This document shows, piece by piece, positions 1-8,721 of a DNA stretch of 35,679 nucleotides. Source of the stretch: JAVXTH01 sp036642795. Lineage in GTDB: Bacteria; Bacillota_I; Bacilli_A; Erysipelotrichales; Erysipelotrichaceae. The stretch lies in the NCBI GenBank assembly GCA_036642795.1, contig JAVXTH010000016.1, positions 1-35,679 on the forward strand. The letters are read 5' to 3'. Position 1 is the stretch's first letter; each line of letters starts with the position of its first letter. Below the pieces are notes generated by a model, which was given only the letters and a program-made list of their open reading frames with translations, did not search any database and was not told the DNA's origin. The translations under genes were made by a program, and so were the position numbers.

Positions 1-2
1 CT

Positions 3-995
3 TTATTTCGTTGATTGGCGAGGCGTATAAATATAAGATAATTCAATTTCTTTATCAAATGCTTCTCCATCTTCAATCAACATTTTAGTCATAATTCGCA
101 TTGCGACAGCCCCTAAGTCATAATCTGGTAATTTAAATCCAGAAATCTGTGGACGAGCCATTGCATTGTATTTACTATCTAAAATACATACTAATTCCAT
201 ATCACTAGGAATCTTAAGACCATTTTCATTTGCTGAATTTAAAACAGCCATTGCTTGAGAATCACGATAAGTAATAATCAATTCATGTTTATGATCTTTA
301 AAATACTCTTTTAAGTATAAATAAGAAGAACGATATTCTTTAGGTATTGAAACAAATTGATTGAATTTTAATCCTTTATCATCAAAAGCTTTTTCAATTC
401 CAACTTTTAACTGTTTGATCATCGCTGGATTCTTACGATCTTCAATTAAGGCAATGTTCTTAATTCCACGATCTAAATAAGAAGTGATATAATCATAGAT
501 TAACGTACCATAATCAACGTAGACGGAACCAATCGCATCTTCATTCATATGATCCCCAATCACTACAATTGGCACTTGATAACGTGTTAAAGCATTCAAT
601 TCTTCTTTACATAATTTATCATTAAAGATTACAACACCATCAACCCGTGATTTAATAATTGTTTCCACAATATCATTCATCCCGGTAATGCCTTCTGTTG
701 TCGTATGTAAAACGATATTATATTTATAAATTTTCGCAACATCAATCAGACCATTAATAATCTGCCCTGTATAAAAGAAACTAGCTTCCGGAACAATCAG
801 TGCAATGGTAGTAGTTTTTTGTAAGGCTAAACCTTGAGCAATTGCATTTGGTTTATAACCTAATTTTTCAATTGCTTCTTGTACTTTAACTCGTGTATCT
901 TCTCTAACTACTTCCGAAGCATTAATTACTCGGGATACAGTGGCTAGTGAAACTTCCGCTTCGCGTGCGACATCGTAAATTGTTATTCGTTTCAT
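3..995 (-). CDS. ccpA: LacI-family regulator, probable catabolite control protein CcpA
   Basis: 330 aa. The N-terminal LacI helix-turn-helix (about residues 4-50) reads TIYDVAREAEVSLATVSRVI and is followed by the hinge helix region (YKPNAIAQGLA). The rest is a periplasmic-binding-protein-like sensor fold. The start is supported by AAGGAG five bases before ATG. Family knowledge: CcpA binds cre operators with phosphorylated HPr to control carbon metabolism. The CcpA call rests on close similarity of the N-terminal third to Bacillus CcpA as I recall it, and on position: it follows murC, a DUF948 gene and a helical protein gene, as ccpA follows murC-ytxG-ytxH in Bacillus. It begins 12 bases after the previous gene stops, so it is probably the last gene of that operon. 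A sugar-specific LacI paralog is the alternative. Confidence 0.82.
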   Translation of the reverse strand: MKRITIYDVAREAEVSLATVSRVINASEVVREDTRVKVQEAIEKLGYKPNAIAQGLALQKTTTIALIVPEASFFYTGQIINGLIDVAKIYKYNIVLHTTTEGITGMNDIVETIIKSRVDGVVIFNDKLCKEELNALTRYQVPIVVIGDHMNEDAIGSVYVDYGTLIYDYITSYLDRGIKNIALIEDRKNPAMIKQLKVGIEKAFDDKGLKFNQFVSIPKEYRSSYLYLKEYFKDHKHELIITYRDSQAMAVLNSANENGLKIPSDMELVCILDSKYNAMARPQISGFKLPDYDLGAVAMRIMTKMLIEDGEAFDKEIELSYIYTPRQSTK

Positions 996-1007
996 AGTAC
1001 TCCTTCC

Positions 1008-1595
1008 CTACTGTTCCTTATGTTCTTCAGTAGTGTTATTATCAATTTCATTTACATCTTTTTTTTCTTCTAATACTTTCTTCAATGAATTATAGGCTCC
1101 CGTTGCAGCATTCAAAGTGCCTTTTTTCAATTTTGAACTTGTTTGTTTTACTCGTTCATCTTCACTAAATTGATGCATTCCTTCACTGATTGTTTCCACT
1201 GTTTTTTGTACATACTCATTATCTTTAATTGCTTCAACGCCTTGGCTTACACCATGAGCTAAAGCATCATAATATTTTTTAGCTTCATTTCCAACATTCG
1301 ACATTGTTTGATTAAACGTTTCGTTATTTTTAACATCATCTAATAAAGTCTTTGTTCTGGAAACTAGTTTTTCACTTTCTTCTTTTAATTTTTGTTTCCT
1401 TGCTTCAATCTTTTCTGGTTGATTTTGGTATTTAACCCATTCTTTAAAATCATCGAATAAATTTGTTAGTTCATTATTAAACTGTTCTAACAATTTTTTC
1501 TTTTCGCTATCTTTTTCTTCATCAGCATCGATAAATTCAAATTTAGCTTGTGTTTTCATTTCTTCGACTTCTTGGATATGATCTTTATTCTCCAT
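1008..1595 (-). CDS. Highly charged helical protein in the YtxH position
   Basis: 195 aa when started at MENKDH, which has a strong GGAGGTG seven bases upstream; the frame is open for 19 more codons but without a comparable site. The protein is rich in Lys, Glu, Asp and Asn, has long amphipathic helical stretches and no obvious membrane segment or signal peptide. It overlaps the stop of the DUF948 gene by 11 bases and lies directly before ccpA, the place held by ytxH in Bacillus. Unlike typical YtxH proteins I see no N-terminal glycine-rich membrane helix, so homology to YtxH is not shown. The look is that of a stress-type or coiled-coil protein. Function unknown. Confidence 0.75.
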   Translation of the reverse strand: MENKDHIQEVEEMKTQAKFEFIDADEEKDSEKKKLLEQFNNELTNLFDDFKEWVKYQNQPEKIEARKQKLKEESEKLVSRTKTLLDDVKNNETFNQTMSNVGNEAKKYYDALAHGVSQGVEAIKDNEYVQKTVETISEGMHQFSEDERVKQTSSKLKKGTLNAATGAYNSLKKVLEEKKDVNEIDNNTTEEHKEQ

Positions 1596-1992
1596 TACTT
1601 TCACCTCCACATTCATTTTCATTCTCGTTATGATCTGGTACTGGAGTATCATTATTTTTATCTGCTTTCATGAACCATTCTTTAATCGAAGAAAAATTTT
1701 CAAGGATGGTAACAATGGCAGAGCGAACCGCATTCTTACTTGCTTCATGAACATAATCAACGGTATCACTTAGTTCATTTAACGTTGATAATGGTTTTTC
1801 TAATTGTTGTAAATCACGATTTGCCGTTTCTATTGTTTTACTTACTAATAATAAAGTAGTCTTTGTTTCCGTTAATACTTTGATTAAATGATGAACAAAA
1901 ACGATTAAAAAGACTAAGATAATAGCACCTAAAATTGGTAATAATTTCATACTCACACTACTTGTTAGTTCTAATAATTGATCTAGTCCCAT
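1585..1992 (-). CDS. DUF948 (YtxG-like) single-pass membrane protein
   Basis: 135 aa. Residues about 14-36 (MKLLPILGAIILVFLIVFVH) form one membrane helix near the N terminus. A predicted coiled-coil stretch follows with many Thr, Leu and Glu, then an acidic Asn/Glu-rich tail. This is the layout of DUF948/YtxG proteins, which in Bacillus are encoded next to murC. GGAGGTG lies just upstream of ATG. It is followed, with an 11-base overlap, by the helical protein gene, which suggests coupled translation and perhaps joint function at the membrane. Biochemical role unknown. Confidence 0.8.
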   Translation of the reverse strand: MGLDQLLELTSSVSMKLLPILGAIILVFLIVFVHHLIKVLTETKTTLLLVSKTIETANRDLQQLEKPLSTLNELSDTVDYVHEASKNAVRSAIVTILENFSSIKEWFMKADKNNDTPVPDHNENENECGGESNGE

Positions 1993-2040
1993 AGAAACAC
2001 CTCCAATATATATTACAACACTTTGAAAATCATTACAATA

Positions 2041-3342
2041 CTAATGAAAACTTTTTACAATATTTTTAAACTTGTAAATATCTTTACTACTCATGAACAA
2101 ATAAACAGCTGGTCCCCTGCTTGCAAGCAGCTTTGCGCTTTCTTCATCTTCTTTGATCACTTTACTATTTTCAACTAACTTAGCCAAATCAAGAATTGAA
2201 ATATCAATTCCTTCCTCTTTCGCCGCATTATCCGGAAAATGACATAAATAGATTTCATCCGCTTCATCAAATGCATGAGCAAATTGATCCATTAAATAAA
2301 AGACTCTTGAAAAACGATCTGGTTTAAAGATTGCGATAATTTTTTTATCTGGATATTTTGTTTTAGCGGCATCAATTGTTAATTTAATCGCCGTTGGATG
2401 ATGAGCATAATCATCAATATAAACTTGATCCCCTTTTGTTTCAATATTAAAGCGACGTTTTACGCCGGGGAATGTAGCTAGTGCATGTTGTAAAGTAGCA
2501 CTTGGGATACCTTCCATAATAGCGACTGCGATAACGCCAATTGTATTCCAAAGAAATGGTTTCCCAACAAATGGTAATTCAAAATGGCCGAAAAATTCAT
2601 TATGATAATAGATATCATAACTTGTTTCATTTTGCGCTTCCACAATATTTCTAGCTTGAACATCGTTACCCGCTTTTAAGCCATAATATAAATGCTTGCT
2701 CTTTACGCTCATTTTACGAACATTGTCATCATCACCAAATAAGGCACAACCTTTTTTAACTTGATTCGCAAACCCTTGAAATGCGGAAATATAATCCGCT
2801 AAGTCATGATAATAATCAACATGGTCTAAATCAATGTTTGTGATAATTGCATAATCTGGATGATATGCCATAAAATGTCGTTTGTATTCACAAGATTCAA
2901 GTACAAAGTATTTACTATCCGTTGGCATAAATCCAGTTCCATCACCAATTAAATAACCAGTAGGAGCTACTTCTCCCATCACATGTGATAAAATGCCTGT
3001 CGTTGTTGTTTTCCCATGAGTTCCAGCAACACTGATTGAAACATAATCTTTTAATAAATTACCTAAGAAATCATGATAATGATAACATGTGACCGATTTC
3101 ATCGATAAGGCTTGTTTTACCTCAACATTTTGTTCATCAAAAGCATTTCCAATAATAACAATGCTGTTTTCTTTAATATTACTTGCATCAAAACTAGTAA
3201 TTTTAATTCCTCGATCTTCTAAAGGTTGTTGCGTAAAAATATATTTTTCAATATCAGAACCGGTAACTACTTCACCTTTATCGGCCATAATTTCCGCTAA
3301 GGAAGCCATTCCGCTTCCCTTAATTCCTATAAAATGATACAT
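2041..3342 (-). CDS. murC: UDP-N-acetylmuramate--L-alanine ligase
   Basis: 433 aa, normal for MurC. It joins L-alanine to UDP-MurNAc using ATP, the first amino-acid step of peptidoglycan stem-peptide synthesis, in the cytoplasm. The N-terminal Rossmann part reads YHFIGIKGSGM and GSDIEKYIFTQQPL. The ATP-binding P-loop is AGTHGKTTTTG (about residues 106-116). The Mur ligase central domain contains ITNIDLDHVDYY, and the C-terminal domain contains YIDDYAHHPTAI and FKPDRFSR. Those motifs fit MurC better than MurD/E/F. It follows the repeat-protein gene by 18 bases, with AAGGAAG upstream of ATG, and precedes the DUF948 gene. Confidence 0.95.
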   Translation of the reverse strand: MYHFIGIKGSGMASLAEIMADKGEVVTGSDIEKYIFTQQPLEDRGIKITSFDASNIKENSIVIIGNAFDEQNVEVKQALSMKSVTCYHYHDFLGNLLKDYVSISVAGTHGKTTTTGILSHVMGEVAPTGYLIGDGTGFMPTDSKYFVLESCEYKRHFMAYHPDYAIITNIDLDHVDYYHDLADYISAFQGFANQVKKGCALFGDDDNVRKMSVKSKHLYYGLKAGNDVQARNIVEAQNETSYDIYYHNEFFGHFELPFVGKPFLWNTIGVIAVAIMEGIPSATLQHALATFPGVKRRFNIETKGDQVYIDDYAHHPTAIKLTIDAAKTKYPDKKIIAIFKPDRFSRVFYLMDQFAHAFDEADEIYLCHFPDNAAKEEGIDISILDLAKLVENSKVIKEDEESAKLLASRGPAVYLFMSSKDIYKFKNIVKSFH

Positions 3343-3360
3343 AGATTCATCTTCCTTCTA

Positions 3361-4053
3361 TTATAATTCCTCATCAATGTTATATAATGGTTCTTCGTTT
3401 ATGCTTTCCTGATCACCAAACAAGGAGCATTGAGTTGCTTGTCCACCATTTTCAATTTCTTCCTCTTCTTGTTGATCACTTATCATTTCATCAATTGAAT
3501 AATTGGGTAATTCACTATCTTCCATTACAATTGGTGTTTTATGTTCCGCTATAATTTTTTCTTGTGCATTTTCTTCCATGTCGGCAAGTTCTTGCGCACC
3601 GAAGATTGGCGAAATAATCGTACCCAAAGCATTTAACTTTTTAGGTTTGATATTCGTAACTTTACGCAATTCGTCTTTTATACCTTTTTCATCATATTCA
3701 TCCGCACCAAACATCGGTGAAATGACCGGTGTAAACTCATAACCTGCTTTGCTTTCAACTTTGCTGCTATGATAGCGAGGTTCACTTGTTTTACCTTCTT
3801 CACGACTTAAATCAATGTTAAACTTTTTCGCTTTATTTATAGTTTCGCCTTTTACCTGTGGCTTAATCGGTGTATCTTCAACTCGGATATCTGCCATGGT
3901 TGTTTTAAGTGGTTGTTGAACCGGCGTTTCATTAACTGGTTTCGTTTTTTCAATTGGTGTTTTAATACTAATTGGTTTTAACTCATCATCCACCACTACT
4001 TTTTCATCTTCCGGAACTTCTTCAAAGAAAAACTTAAGTAATTTATTAAACAT
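3361..4053 (-). CDS. Acidic, mostly disordered protein with repeated S-x-FG motifs
   Basis: 230 aa from MFNKLL, chosen because AAAGGATG precedes that ATG; a longer frame begins 12 codons earlier inside ytpR. Residues 1-12 (MFNKLLKFFFEE) could form an amphipathic membrane-binding helix. The rest is low-complexity, rich in Glu, Lys, Pro and Thr. Two clear copies of a short motif occur, ISPMFGADEYDE (111-122) and ISPIFGAQELAD (147-158), and a weaker third is CSLFGD (209-214). The stop of ytpR overlaps its start by 8 bases, and murC follows. In Bacillus the gene between ytpR and murC is sftA/ytpS, a DNA translocase with a disordered linker; this gene has no ATPase domain. It could be a remnant or a separate cell-division scaffold. 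Function not known. Confidence 0.8.
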   Translation of the reverse strand: MFNKLLKFFFEEVPEDEKVVVDDELKPISIKTPIEKTKPVNETPVQQPLKTTMADIRVEDTPIKPQVKGETINKAKKFNIDLSREEGKTSEPRYHSSKVESKAGYEFTPVISPMFGADEYDEKGIKDELRKVTNIKPKKLNALGTIISPIFGAQELADMEENAQEKIIAEHKTPIVMEDSELPNYSIDEMISDQQEEEEIENGGQATQCSLFGDQESINEEPLYNIDEEL

Positions 4054-4657
4054 TGTTCTCATCCTTTCCAAAAAAGTCGTCACCGACATAGTTTGTCTTA
4101 TCTAATACTAGAATACCTTTTTCTTTATGATCTATCAATCCTAATTCCCATTCGCTACAAATCATTCCTTCACTTTCAATGCCTCGTAACTTACCCTTTA
4201 GAATTAATTTTCCATCTGCTAACACTGCTTGATCTAAGGCTACTACCACATATTGATCTTCCTTGACGTTGCTAGCTCCACAAACAATTTGTACCTGTCG
4301 TGCGCCAACATCAACCAAGCATACATGTAAATGATCACTGTCTGGATGTTCTTCACATTTTTTGATATGACCCACCACAATCCTTGGTGTGAAATCATGT
4401 TCCAATACTGGAAAGCCTTCTTTACTTAATTTTTCATTTATATAATTTAATAATGCTTTGCTTGTTTTTTGATATCCATCTTTGGTATAAGGATAATCCT
4501 CACACTCAATATTATAACCTAGAAGTTCACCCTCTTTATCATATAATGCGCAAATGTGATTTAATGTTTTGCTCGTATCCACTACCGCATCTTTTATTAC
4601 CACCATTAAGATATTGGGGAAAGCCTTTTGATTATAGAAAGCACGTATTATACTCAT
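4046..4657 (-). CDS. ytpR: YtpR-like protein (DUF4479 plus tRNA-binding OB fold)
   Basis: 203 aa. The N-terminal half (about 1-90) fits DUF4479. The C-terminal half (about 95-200) is an EMAP/Arc1p-type tRNA-binding OB fold, with VVGHIKKCEEHPDSDHLHVC, VCGASNV, GKLRGIESEGMICSEWELGL at the end. The same fold occurs in the PheT N terminus and the MetG C terminus, but here it stands alone. The actual RNA partner is unknown. Its ATG overlaps the thioredoxin stop as ATGA, so the two are translationally coupled, and its own stop overlaps the start of the next gene. The order thioredoxin-ytpR-x-murC matches Bacillus. Confidence 0.88.
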   Translation of the reverse strand: MSIIRAFYNQKAFPNILMVVIKDAVVDTSKTLNHICALYDKEGELLGYNIECEDYPYTKDGYQKTSKALLNYINEKLSKEGFPVLEHDFTPRIVVGHIKKCEEHPDSDHLHVCLVDVGARQVQIVCGASNVKEDQYVVVALDQAVLADGKLILKGKLRGIESEGMICSEWELGLIDHKEKGILVLDKTNYVGDDFFGKDENNV

Positions 4658-4983
4658 CGCAATTCTCCTAAGAATTCATCTATTTCATCTTTTGTTTTTC
4701 TCATTTTAGAAACAAAACGACCAATTTCTTGATTGTTTTTATACGCAACAAAACTTGGAATTCCCATAACTTCCAGTTCTTTGCATACTTCAATAAAACG
4801 ATCACGATCAATATAAACAAAGTTATATTGATCATACTTATCAATTAATTCTTGAATAAAACCATCAAGATAACGACAATCAGGGCACCAAGGTGCAGAG
4901 AATGTGAAAATGGTTATGTTATCTTTTTGTTTTAATTCTTTAAATTCATCCAATGAATTAAGTTCAAACATCCATTCTTTCAT
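4654..4983 (-). CDS. Thioredoxin-like protein (YtpP type)
   Basis: 109 aa, one thioredoxin fold. The redox site is APWCPDCR (Cys-Pro-Asp-Cys, about residues 32-35) and the cis-proline loop is MGIPSF. No signal peptide, so cytoplasmic. AGAGG lies ahead of ATG. CPDC differs from the CGPC of housekeeping thioredoxin, which suggests a specialised reductant rather than TrxA; YtpP of Bacillus occupies the same place next to ytpR. The gene starts 15 bases after the lipoprotein stop and ends in an ATGA overlap with ytpR. Substrate unknown. Confidence 0.88.
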   Translation of the reverse strand: MKEWMFELNSLDEFKELKQKDNITIFTFSAPWCPDCRYLDGFIQELIDKYDQYNFVYIDRDRFIEVCKELEVMGIPSFVAYKNNQEIGRFVSKMRKTKDEIDEFLGELR

Positions 4984-4998
4984 AATTAAGATCCTCTC

Positions 4999-5718
4999 TT
5001 ATTTAATCGGTGATTCTTCCCGTTTATTCTCTACTTCATTTAAATAGCCTTCTTCAGGAAAATTCTTTGTTAGGAAATCTAAGTTTTCTTTTTTTGAATT
5101 CTCAATTTGTTTCATTGAATAATCATTTAATACTACTTCACTTTTATATTCAATTGATTTAGCTAATTTCATCATAATTTTTAAGGATGATGAAATACTA
5201 GCAGAAGGTAGCACACTATAGAAGTCAACAATGGTTGCATTTAAATGCATCAAATAATCATTGCTTTTATTCTTAATTAACACAAGTGAATAAGGGTAAG
5301 TTTGATAATGATTATTTTCATAATAACCCTTATAAATATATTCCCCATTTTTTCCTTTTTTATAAGTAACTTTTTCTAGATCTTTTATTTCAGCTTTCTT
5401 ACTAGCTTCACTTTTTGTATCGACCACTTTTGGTGATTCTTTATAAAACTTATTAATCACAATATTTGCGGTATTAAAATTCATTACTAAATCATTTTGA
5501 TCAACTCGAAATACTTCATTTACATCGGTACTTTCTTTACGTACAATGCCAGCCGGTAAATAATAGCTATAATATTTCTTATCCATATTACTTGCGGGTA
5601 TTTCTGCCATATCTGCCGTTTTCGTTAATTGCGTTTTCACATCATATGCAATGTTCTTTTGTTCACCACAACCACTTAAAATTATGAAGCATAATATCAG
5701 TACTAATTTTTTCTTCAT
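4999..5718 (-). CDS. Putative lipoprotein, function unknown
   Basis: 239 aa. A lipoprotein signal is clear: basic KKK, a hydrophobic stretch, then the lipobox LSGC with Cys at about residue 17. The mature part is mixed alpha/beta, lysine-rich, with no motif I recognise; a hydrophobic KSNDYLMHLNATIVDFYSVL stretch lies in the middle. AGGAGG precedes ATG and a TATAAT box lies about 57 bases upstream, so this is probably the first gene of the operon running through thioredoxin, ytpR and murC to ccpA. It is expected on the outer face of the membrane. Function cannot be inferred. Confidence 0.78.
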   Translation of the reverse strand: MKKKLVLILCFIILSGCGEQKNIAYDVKTQLTKTADMAEIPASNMDKKYYSYYLPAGIVRKESTDVNEVFRVDQNDLVMNFNTANIVINKFYKESPKVVDTKSEASKKAEIKDLEKVTYKKGKNGEYIYKGYYENNHYQTYPYSLVLIKNKSNDYLMHLNATIVDFYSVLPSASISSSLKIMMKLAKSIEYKSEVVLNDYSMKQIENSKKENLDFLTKNFPEEGYLNEVENKREESPIK

Positions 5719-5774
5719 AATTTTCCTCCTGACATAAATTTAAGCTAATCTTACAATAGCCCATAAACATAAAT

Positions 5775-5780
5775 ATTATA
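5775..5780 (-). promoter_or_regulatory. -10 box (TATAAT) for the lipoprotein-murC-ccpA operon
   Basis: A perfect TATAAT on the minus strand, between the trmB terminator and the lipoprotein gene. No convincing -35 hexamer at 16-18 bases, so promoter strength is uncertain. Confidence 0.5.
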
Positions 5781-5805
5781 TCATTATTTCCACTAAAAAT
5801 ATCAC

Positions 5806-5838
5806 TAAAATGATAAATCTGCGCAAATAATTGCGCAG
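5806..5838 (-). terminator. Hairpin terminator after trmB
   Basis: The 8-bp stem CTGCGCAA / TTGCGCAG (5819-5826 with 5831-5838) has a 4-base loop. It lies 7 bases past the trmB stop. On the minus strand the stem is followed by a T-rich but imperfect tail (ATTTATCATTTT). It probably ends the pepV-trmB unit. Confidence 0.65.
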
Positions 5839-5845
5839 ACTGTTT

Positions 5846-6487
5846 TTATTTATGCTTTGGTTTTTGAAAGATGACACGATAGATTGGTTGTCCTTTATCC
5901 ATAAACTTTTTTTCGTATTCACTAATCGCATCTTCTGCGTGTTCTTGGCTACGAAAATCAACCCAAACTTCTTTGATGATCCAATTCATTTGACTAAATT
6001 CTTGTAGACTGAATTCAAAGAGAGAAGCATTATCACTCTTCATGATAAGTTCGCCTTCACTCTTTAAAATACGTTCATATTTTTGGACAAAATTACGATC
6101 CGACAAACGTCTTTTTTGAGTTCTGCGCTTAGGCCATGGATCTGAAAAGTTTAAATGAATTACATCCACTTCACCTTCTTCAAACCATGTATCAATCGCT
6201 TGGGCATCTTGATGAATAAATTTCATGTTCGCAGCCGGTTGTTCCTCATATTTGCGTGTAGAAAGAGCGGCTGCTGATTCATTCTTTTCCACTCCAATAA
6301 AGCCTTCACTTGGATACATTGCAGCCATATTGACCCAATAATCCCCTTTACCTGTACCAATCTCAATATGAACGATATCGCTATTCAATAAAGAGCGCCA
6401 TTTACCAGCACAAGTAAGTGGCTCTTGAATCACCACTGGACTCTTTTCTAAATGCTCTTTCGCCCATTTCAATTTTCTCATTCGCAT
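5846..6487 (-). CDS. trmB: tRNA (guanine-N7-)-methyltransferase
   Basis: 213 aa, normal for TrmB, which methylates G46 of the variable loop of tRNAs using S-adenosylmethionine. The SAM-binding loop is HIEIGTGKGDYW (about 43-54). The family signature LNFSDPWPKRRTQKRRL is present, and the C-terminal tail (MDKGQPIYRVIFQKP) fits. The first ATG (6487) has AAGG inside the end of pepV about nine bases upstream; a second ATG two codons later (6481) is possible. Only four bases separate it from the pepV stop, so the two are very likely cotranscribed. Confidence 0.95.
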   Translation of the reverse strand: MRMRKLKWAKEHLEKSPVVIQEPLTCAGKWRSLLNSDIVHIEIGTGKGDYWVNMAAMYPSEGFIGVEKNESAAALSTRKYEEQPAANMKFIHQDAQAIDTWFEEGEVDVIHLNFSDPWPKRRTQKRRLSDRNFVQKYERILKSEGELIMKSDNASLFEFSLQEFSQMNWIIKEVWVDFRSQEHAEDAISEYEKKFMDKGQPIYRVIFQKPKHK

Positions 6488-6491
6488 GCTG

Positions 6492-7886
6492 TTATACCTT
6501 ATCTAATTTTTCAATCGCAGCTGCATAAATACCAATCGCAAGCATTAAGTCGCTTACTTTAACGCCTTCATCGCTTTGATGAGGAGCGCCAATCATGCAA
6601 GGAGCGCTTTGATTTGTCTGTGGAAATTCTGGTCCATATGCCACAAAGTTTTCAAATGTTTTCGCATAAGTACCTCCCCCAATCGTCATAATTGGAGTTG
6701 TCATATCACCACTATATTCACGATACGTAGCTTCAAGAATCGTGATTAAATCACTTTTAGGATCCACATATAAAGGATTGGATACATAACCACATTGATG
6801 CGTAAAAGTTGGTAAGGCTTTATTTAAGGTTGCATCAATGTTATTTAAAACTTCATCTTTATCGGCATCAATTGGATAACGAATATCAATCGTACATTCA
6901 ATCTTATGATCTTCAATCTTAATAATTCCCGTATTAAGCGTTAAAAATCCCATTCGAGCACCTTCAAGGGCAATATGTAAACCACTTCCTTGCCAGTCTT
7001 TTAAAAGATTATATAAAATCTTACATGTTTCATTTTGATAAGAAGAAGCAACAAAATTAATTAAATGAAGGCCTGCATTATTTCCTAAATAAGGGGTAGC
7101 AGCATGGGCTGCAACACCATCAATATGAAGCAGTGCCTTGTTGTCTTCCAATAAAGAAATGCTTCCTTCTAAATTATTTGATTGTAGATAAAAATTAAAA
7201 TCATAAGCATGTTGATCATTCCATTTTTCAACAACAATATCTGCTTTACCAATTACAATATTGGCACGTTCACCAGCTTGCATCGAAACAATATCTCCAG
7301 CTAAATCGCCTTTTATATCAATATGAATGCCACCTTTTTCACCATAGATTAAAGGAAAATTGGCATCGGGTACAAATCCCATATCTGGAATTTGCGCATG
7401 TTCTCGATAATATCGCATACAAGACATGCCACTTTCTTCATCACAGCCATAAATTAGCATAATTTTTTTATTTAATTTAATCGCTTGATCTTTGATCATT
7501 TTTAATGCATAAAAACCAGCCATTCCAGGTCCCTTATCATCCATCGTTCCCCGTCCAAACATATAACCATCAATGATTTCACCGCCAAAAGGATCCTTAC
7601 TCCAACCTTCCCCAATTGGCACAATATCTAAGTGACCTAAAACACCAATCGTTTCATCGCCTTCTCCATACTCTAAAACACAGGCATAACCATCAATATC
7701 TTTAACCTTAAAACCTTCGCGTTTTCCAAGTTCCATCATAAAATCTAACGCTACTCTTAATTCTTTACCAAAAGGCATGCCAAGCGAAGCCTCAGCATCG
7801 TTACGTAAAGATTTAATTTTAATTAAGTCACGTAAGTCTTTAATAAATTGTTCCTTATATGTTTCTGCAATTGTTAACCATTCCAT
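6492..7886 (-). CDS. pepV: M20-family dipeptidase PepV
   Basis: 464 aa. Zinc-dependent Xaa dipeptidase of the M20A family, cytoplasmic, for final peptide breakdown. Metal and catalytic motifs are GVLGHLDIVPIGEGW (His and Asp, about 84-98), GRGTMDDKGP (about 111-120, bridging Asp) and YGCDEESGM (catalytic and metal Glu). The lid domain with HIDGVAAHAATP follows, and a late metal His lies in IGAPHQSDEG. The start has GAGGTG ten bases upstream. It leads a two-gene unit with trmB. Carnosinase-type or other M20 dipeptidase specificity cannot be excluded, but length and motif wording fit PepV. Confidence 0.92.
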   Translation of the reverse strand: MEWLTIAETYKEQFIKDLRDLIKIKSLRNDAEASLGMPFGKELRVALDFMMELGKREGFKVKDIDGYACVLEYGEGDETIGVLGHLDIVPIGEGWSKDPFGGEIIDGYMFGRGTMDDKGPGMAGFYALKMIKDQAIKLNKKIMLIYGCDEESGMSCMRYYREHAQIPDMGFVPDANFPLIYGEKGGIHIDIKGDLAGDIVSMQAGERANIVIGKADIVVEKWNDQHAYDFNFYLQSNNLEGSISLLEDNKALLHIDGVAAHAATPYLGNNAGLHLINFVASSYQNETCKILYNLLKDWQGSGLHIALEGARMGFLTLNTGIIKIEDHKIECTIDIRYPIDADKDEVLNNIDATLNKALPTFTHQCGYVSNPLYVDPKSDLITILEATYREYSGDMTTPIMTIGGGTYAKTFENFVAYGPEFPQTNQSAPCMIGAPHQSDEGVKVSDLMLAIGIYAAAIEKLDKV

Positions 7887-7946
7887 CTTTCATCACCTCA
7901 TAAGGATAATTCTACCACAGCTTACCCATCGTTAACAGTCTTTTAG

Positions 7947-7970
7947 AAAAAAAGTCATCCGTAGATGACT
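7947..7970 (-). terminator. Terminator after the tyrosine phosphatase gene
   Basis: The 7-bp stem AGTCATC / GATGACT (7953-7959 with 7964-7970) has a 4-base loop and is followed on the minus strand by seven T residues. The stem overlaps the stop codon of the phosphatase gene by two bases. Confidence 0.85.
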
Positions 7971-8703
7971 AATCAATAAAACAATTTTTAATATTATCAA
8001 TATGTTGCTGACTTACACCACAATCAAGCAAATAGGACTCGACCGATATGGTTGAAAAATAATCAAATAAGCCATCCAAATTACTAGGATCACTATGTAA
8101 TAAGTATTGATATTTTTCCGGTATTTTAGATAATAATTGATTTGTGCCAATGCCTTTATGAATATAAGAAGCACTCACCTGATAATCAGCGATGATATCT
8201 TCATTTTGTACTCCCATCAGCGATAATAATAGAAAGCTTATTACCCCCGTGCGATCTTTTCCTGCCGTACAGTGAAACAAGACAGCACCAGATTGAATAT
8301 GTTCTCCAATGGTATTCATGATCTTCGCAATATTTGCTTGATTGTTTTCAATTGATTTTCGATAACCATCGGTAAGTGACATTAAAAAACTACTGGTTGA
8401 TAAGCTTTGTTTCATATTATGCATATCAATTTGTTCGTTTTGAAGAGGAATATGATAGGTTTTAATCTGATGTGCTTCACTATCATAACCTTCATTTTCA
8501 ACTTCTGCTAAGGAACGCAAATCAATGATGGTACGAATCTTTGCTTGATATAAGCAAGTCCAATCTTGATCGACTAATGTATGTAAATTATCACCGCGAT
8601 ATAAGGTATGCCATGCACTTATATGGTTTTGATTTATCATGTACCCACCCAAATCTCTTACATTATGGGCACCAATTAAGTTTAAATGTTTAATTGCTTT
8701 CAT
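7969..8703 (-). CDS. Protein tyrosine/serine phosphatase (DSP-like)
   Basis: 244 aa. The phosphatase signature C-x5-R is HCTAGKDRTG, with catalytic Cys and Arg. The N-terminal NVRDLGGY and YRGDNLHTL, with TIIDLRSLAEVENEG, are typical of the bacterial tyrosine phosphatase family (Y_phosphatase3, like LipA of Listeria). No signal peptide, so cytoplasmic; substrate may be phosphoprotein or phospholipid. I start at MKAIKHL because AAAGGA precedes it. The frame extends 13 codons further, but that puts the start inside the pnp terminator. There is no room for a separate promoter between that terminator and the start, so expression may depend on read-through from pnp. Confidence 0.87.
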   Translation of the reverse strand: MKAIKHLNLIGAHNVRDLGGYMINQNHISAWHTLYRGDNLHTLVDQDWTCLYQAKIRTIIDLRSLAEVENEGYDSEAHQIKTYHIPLQNEQIDMHNMKQSLSTSSFLMSLTDGYRKSIENNQANIAKIMNTIGEHIQSGAVLFHCTAGKDRTGVISFLLLSLMGVQNEDIIADYQVSASYIHKGIGTNQLLSKIPEKYQYLLHSDPSNLDGLFDYFSTISVESYLLDCGVSQQHIDNIKNCFID

Positions 8704-8721
8704 TGTTATTTCCTTTCTATT

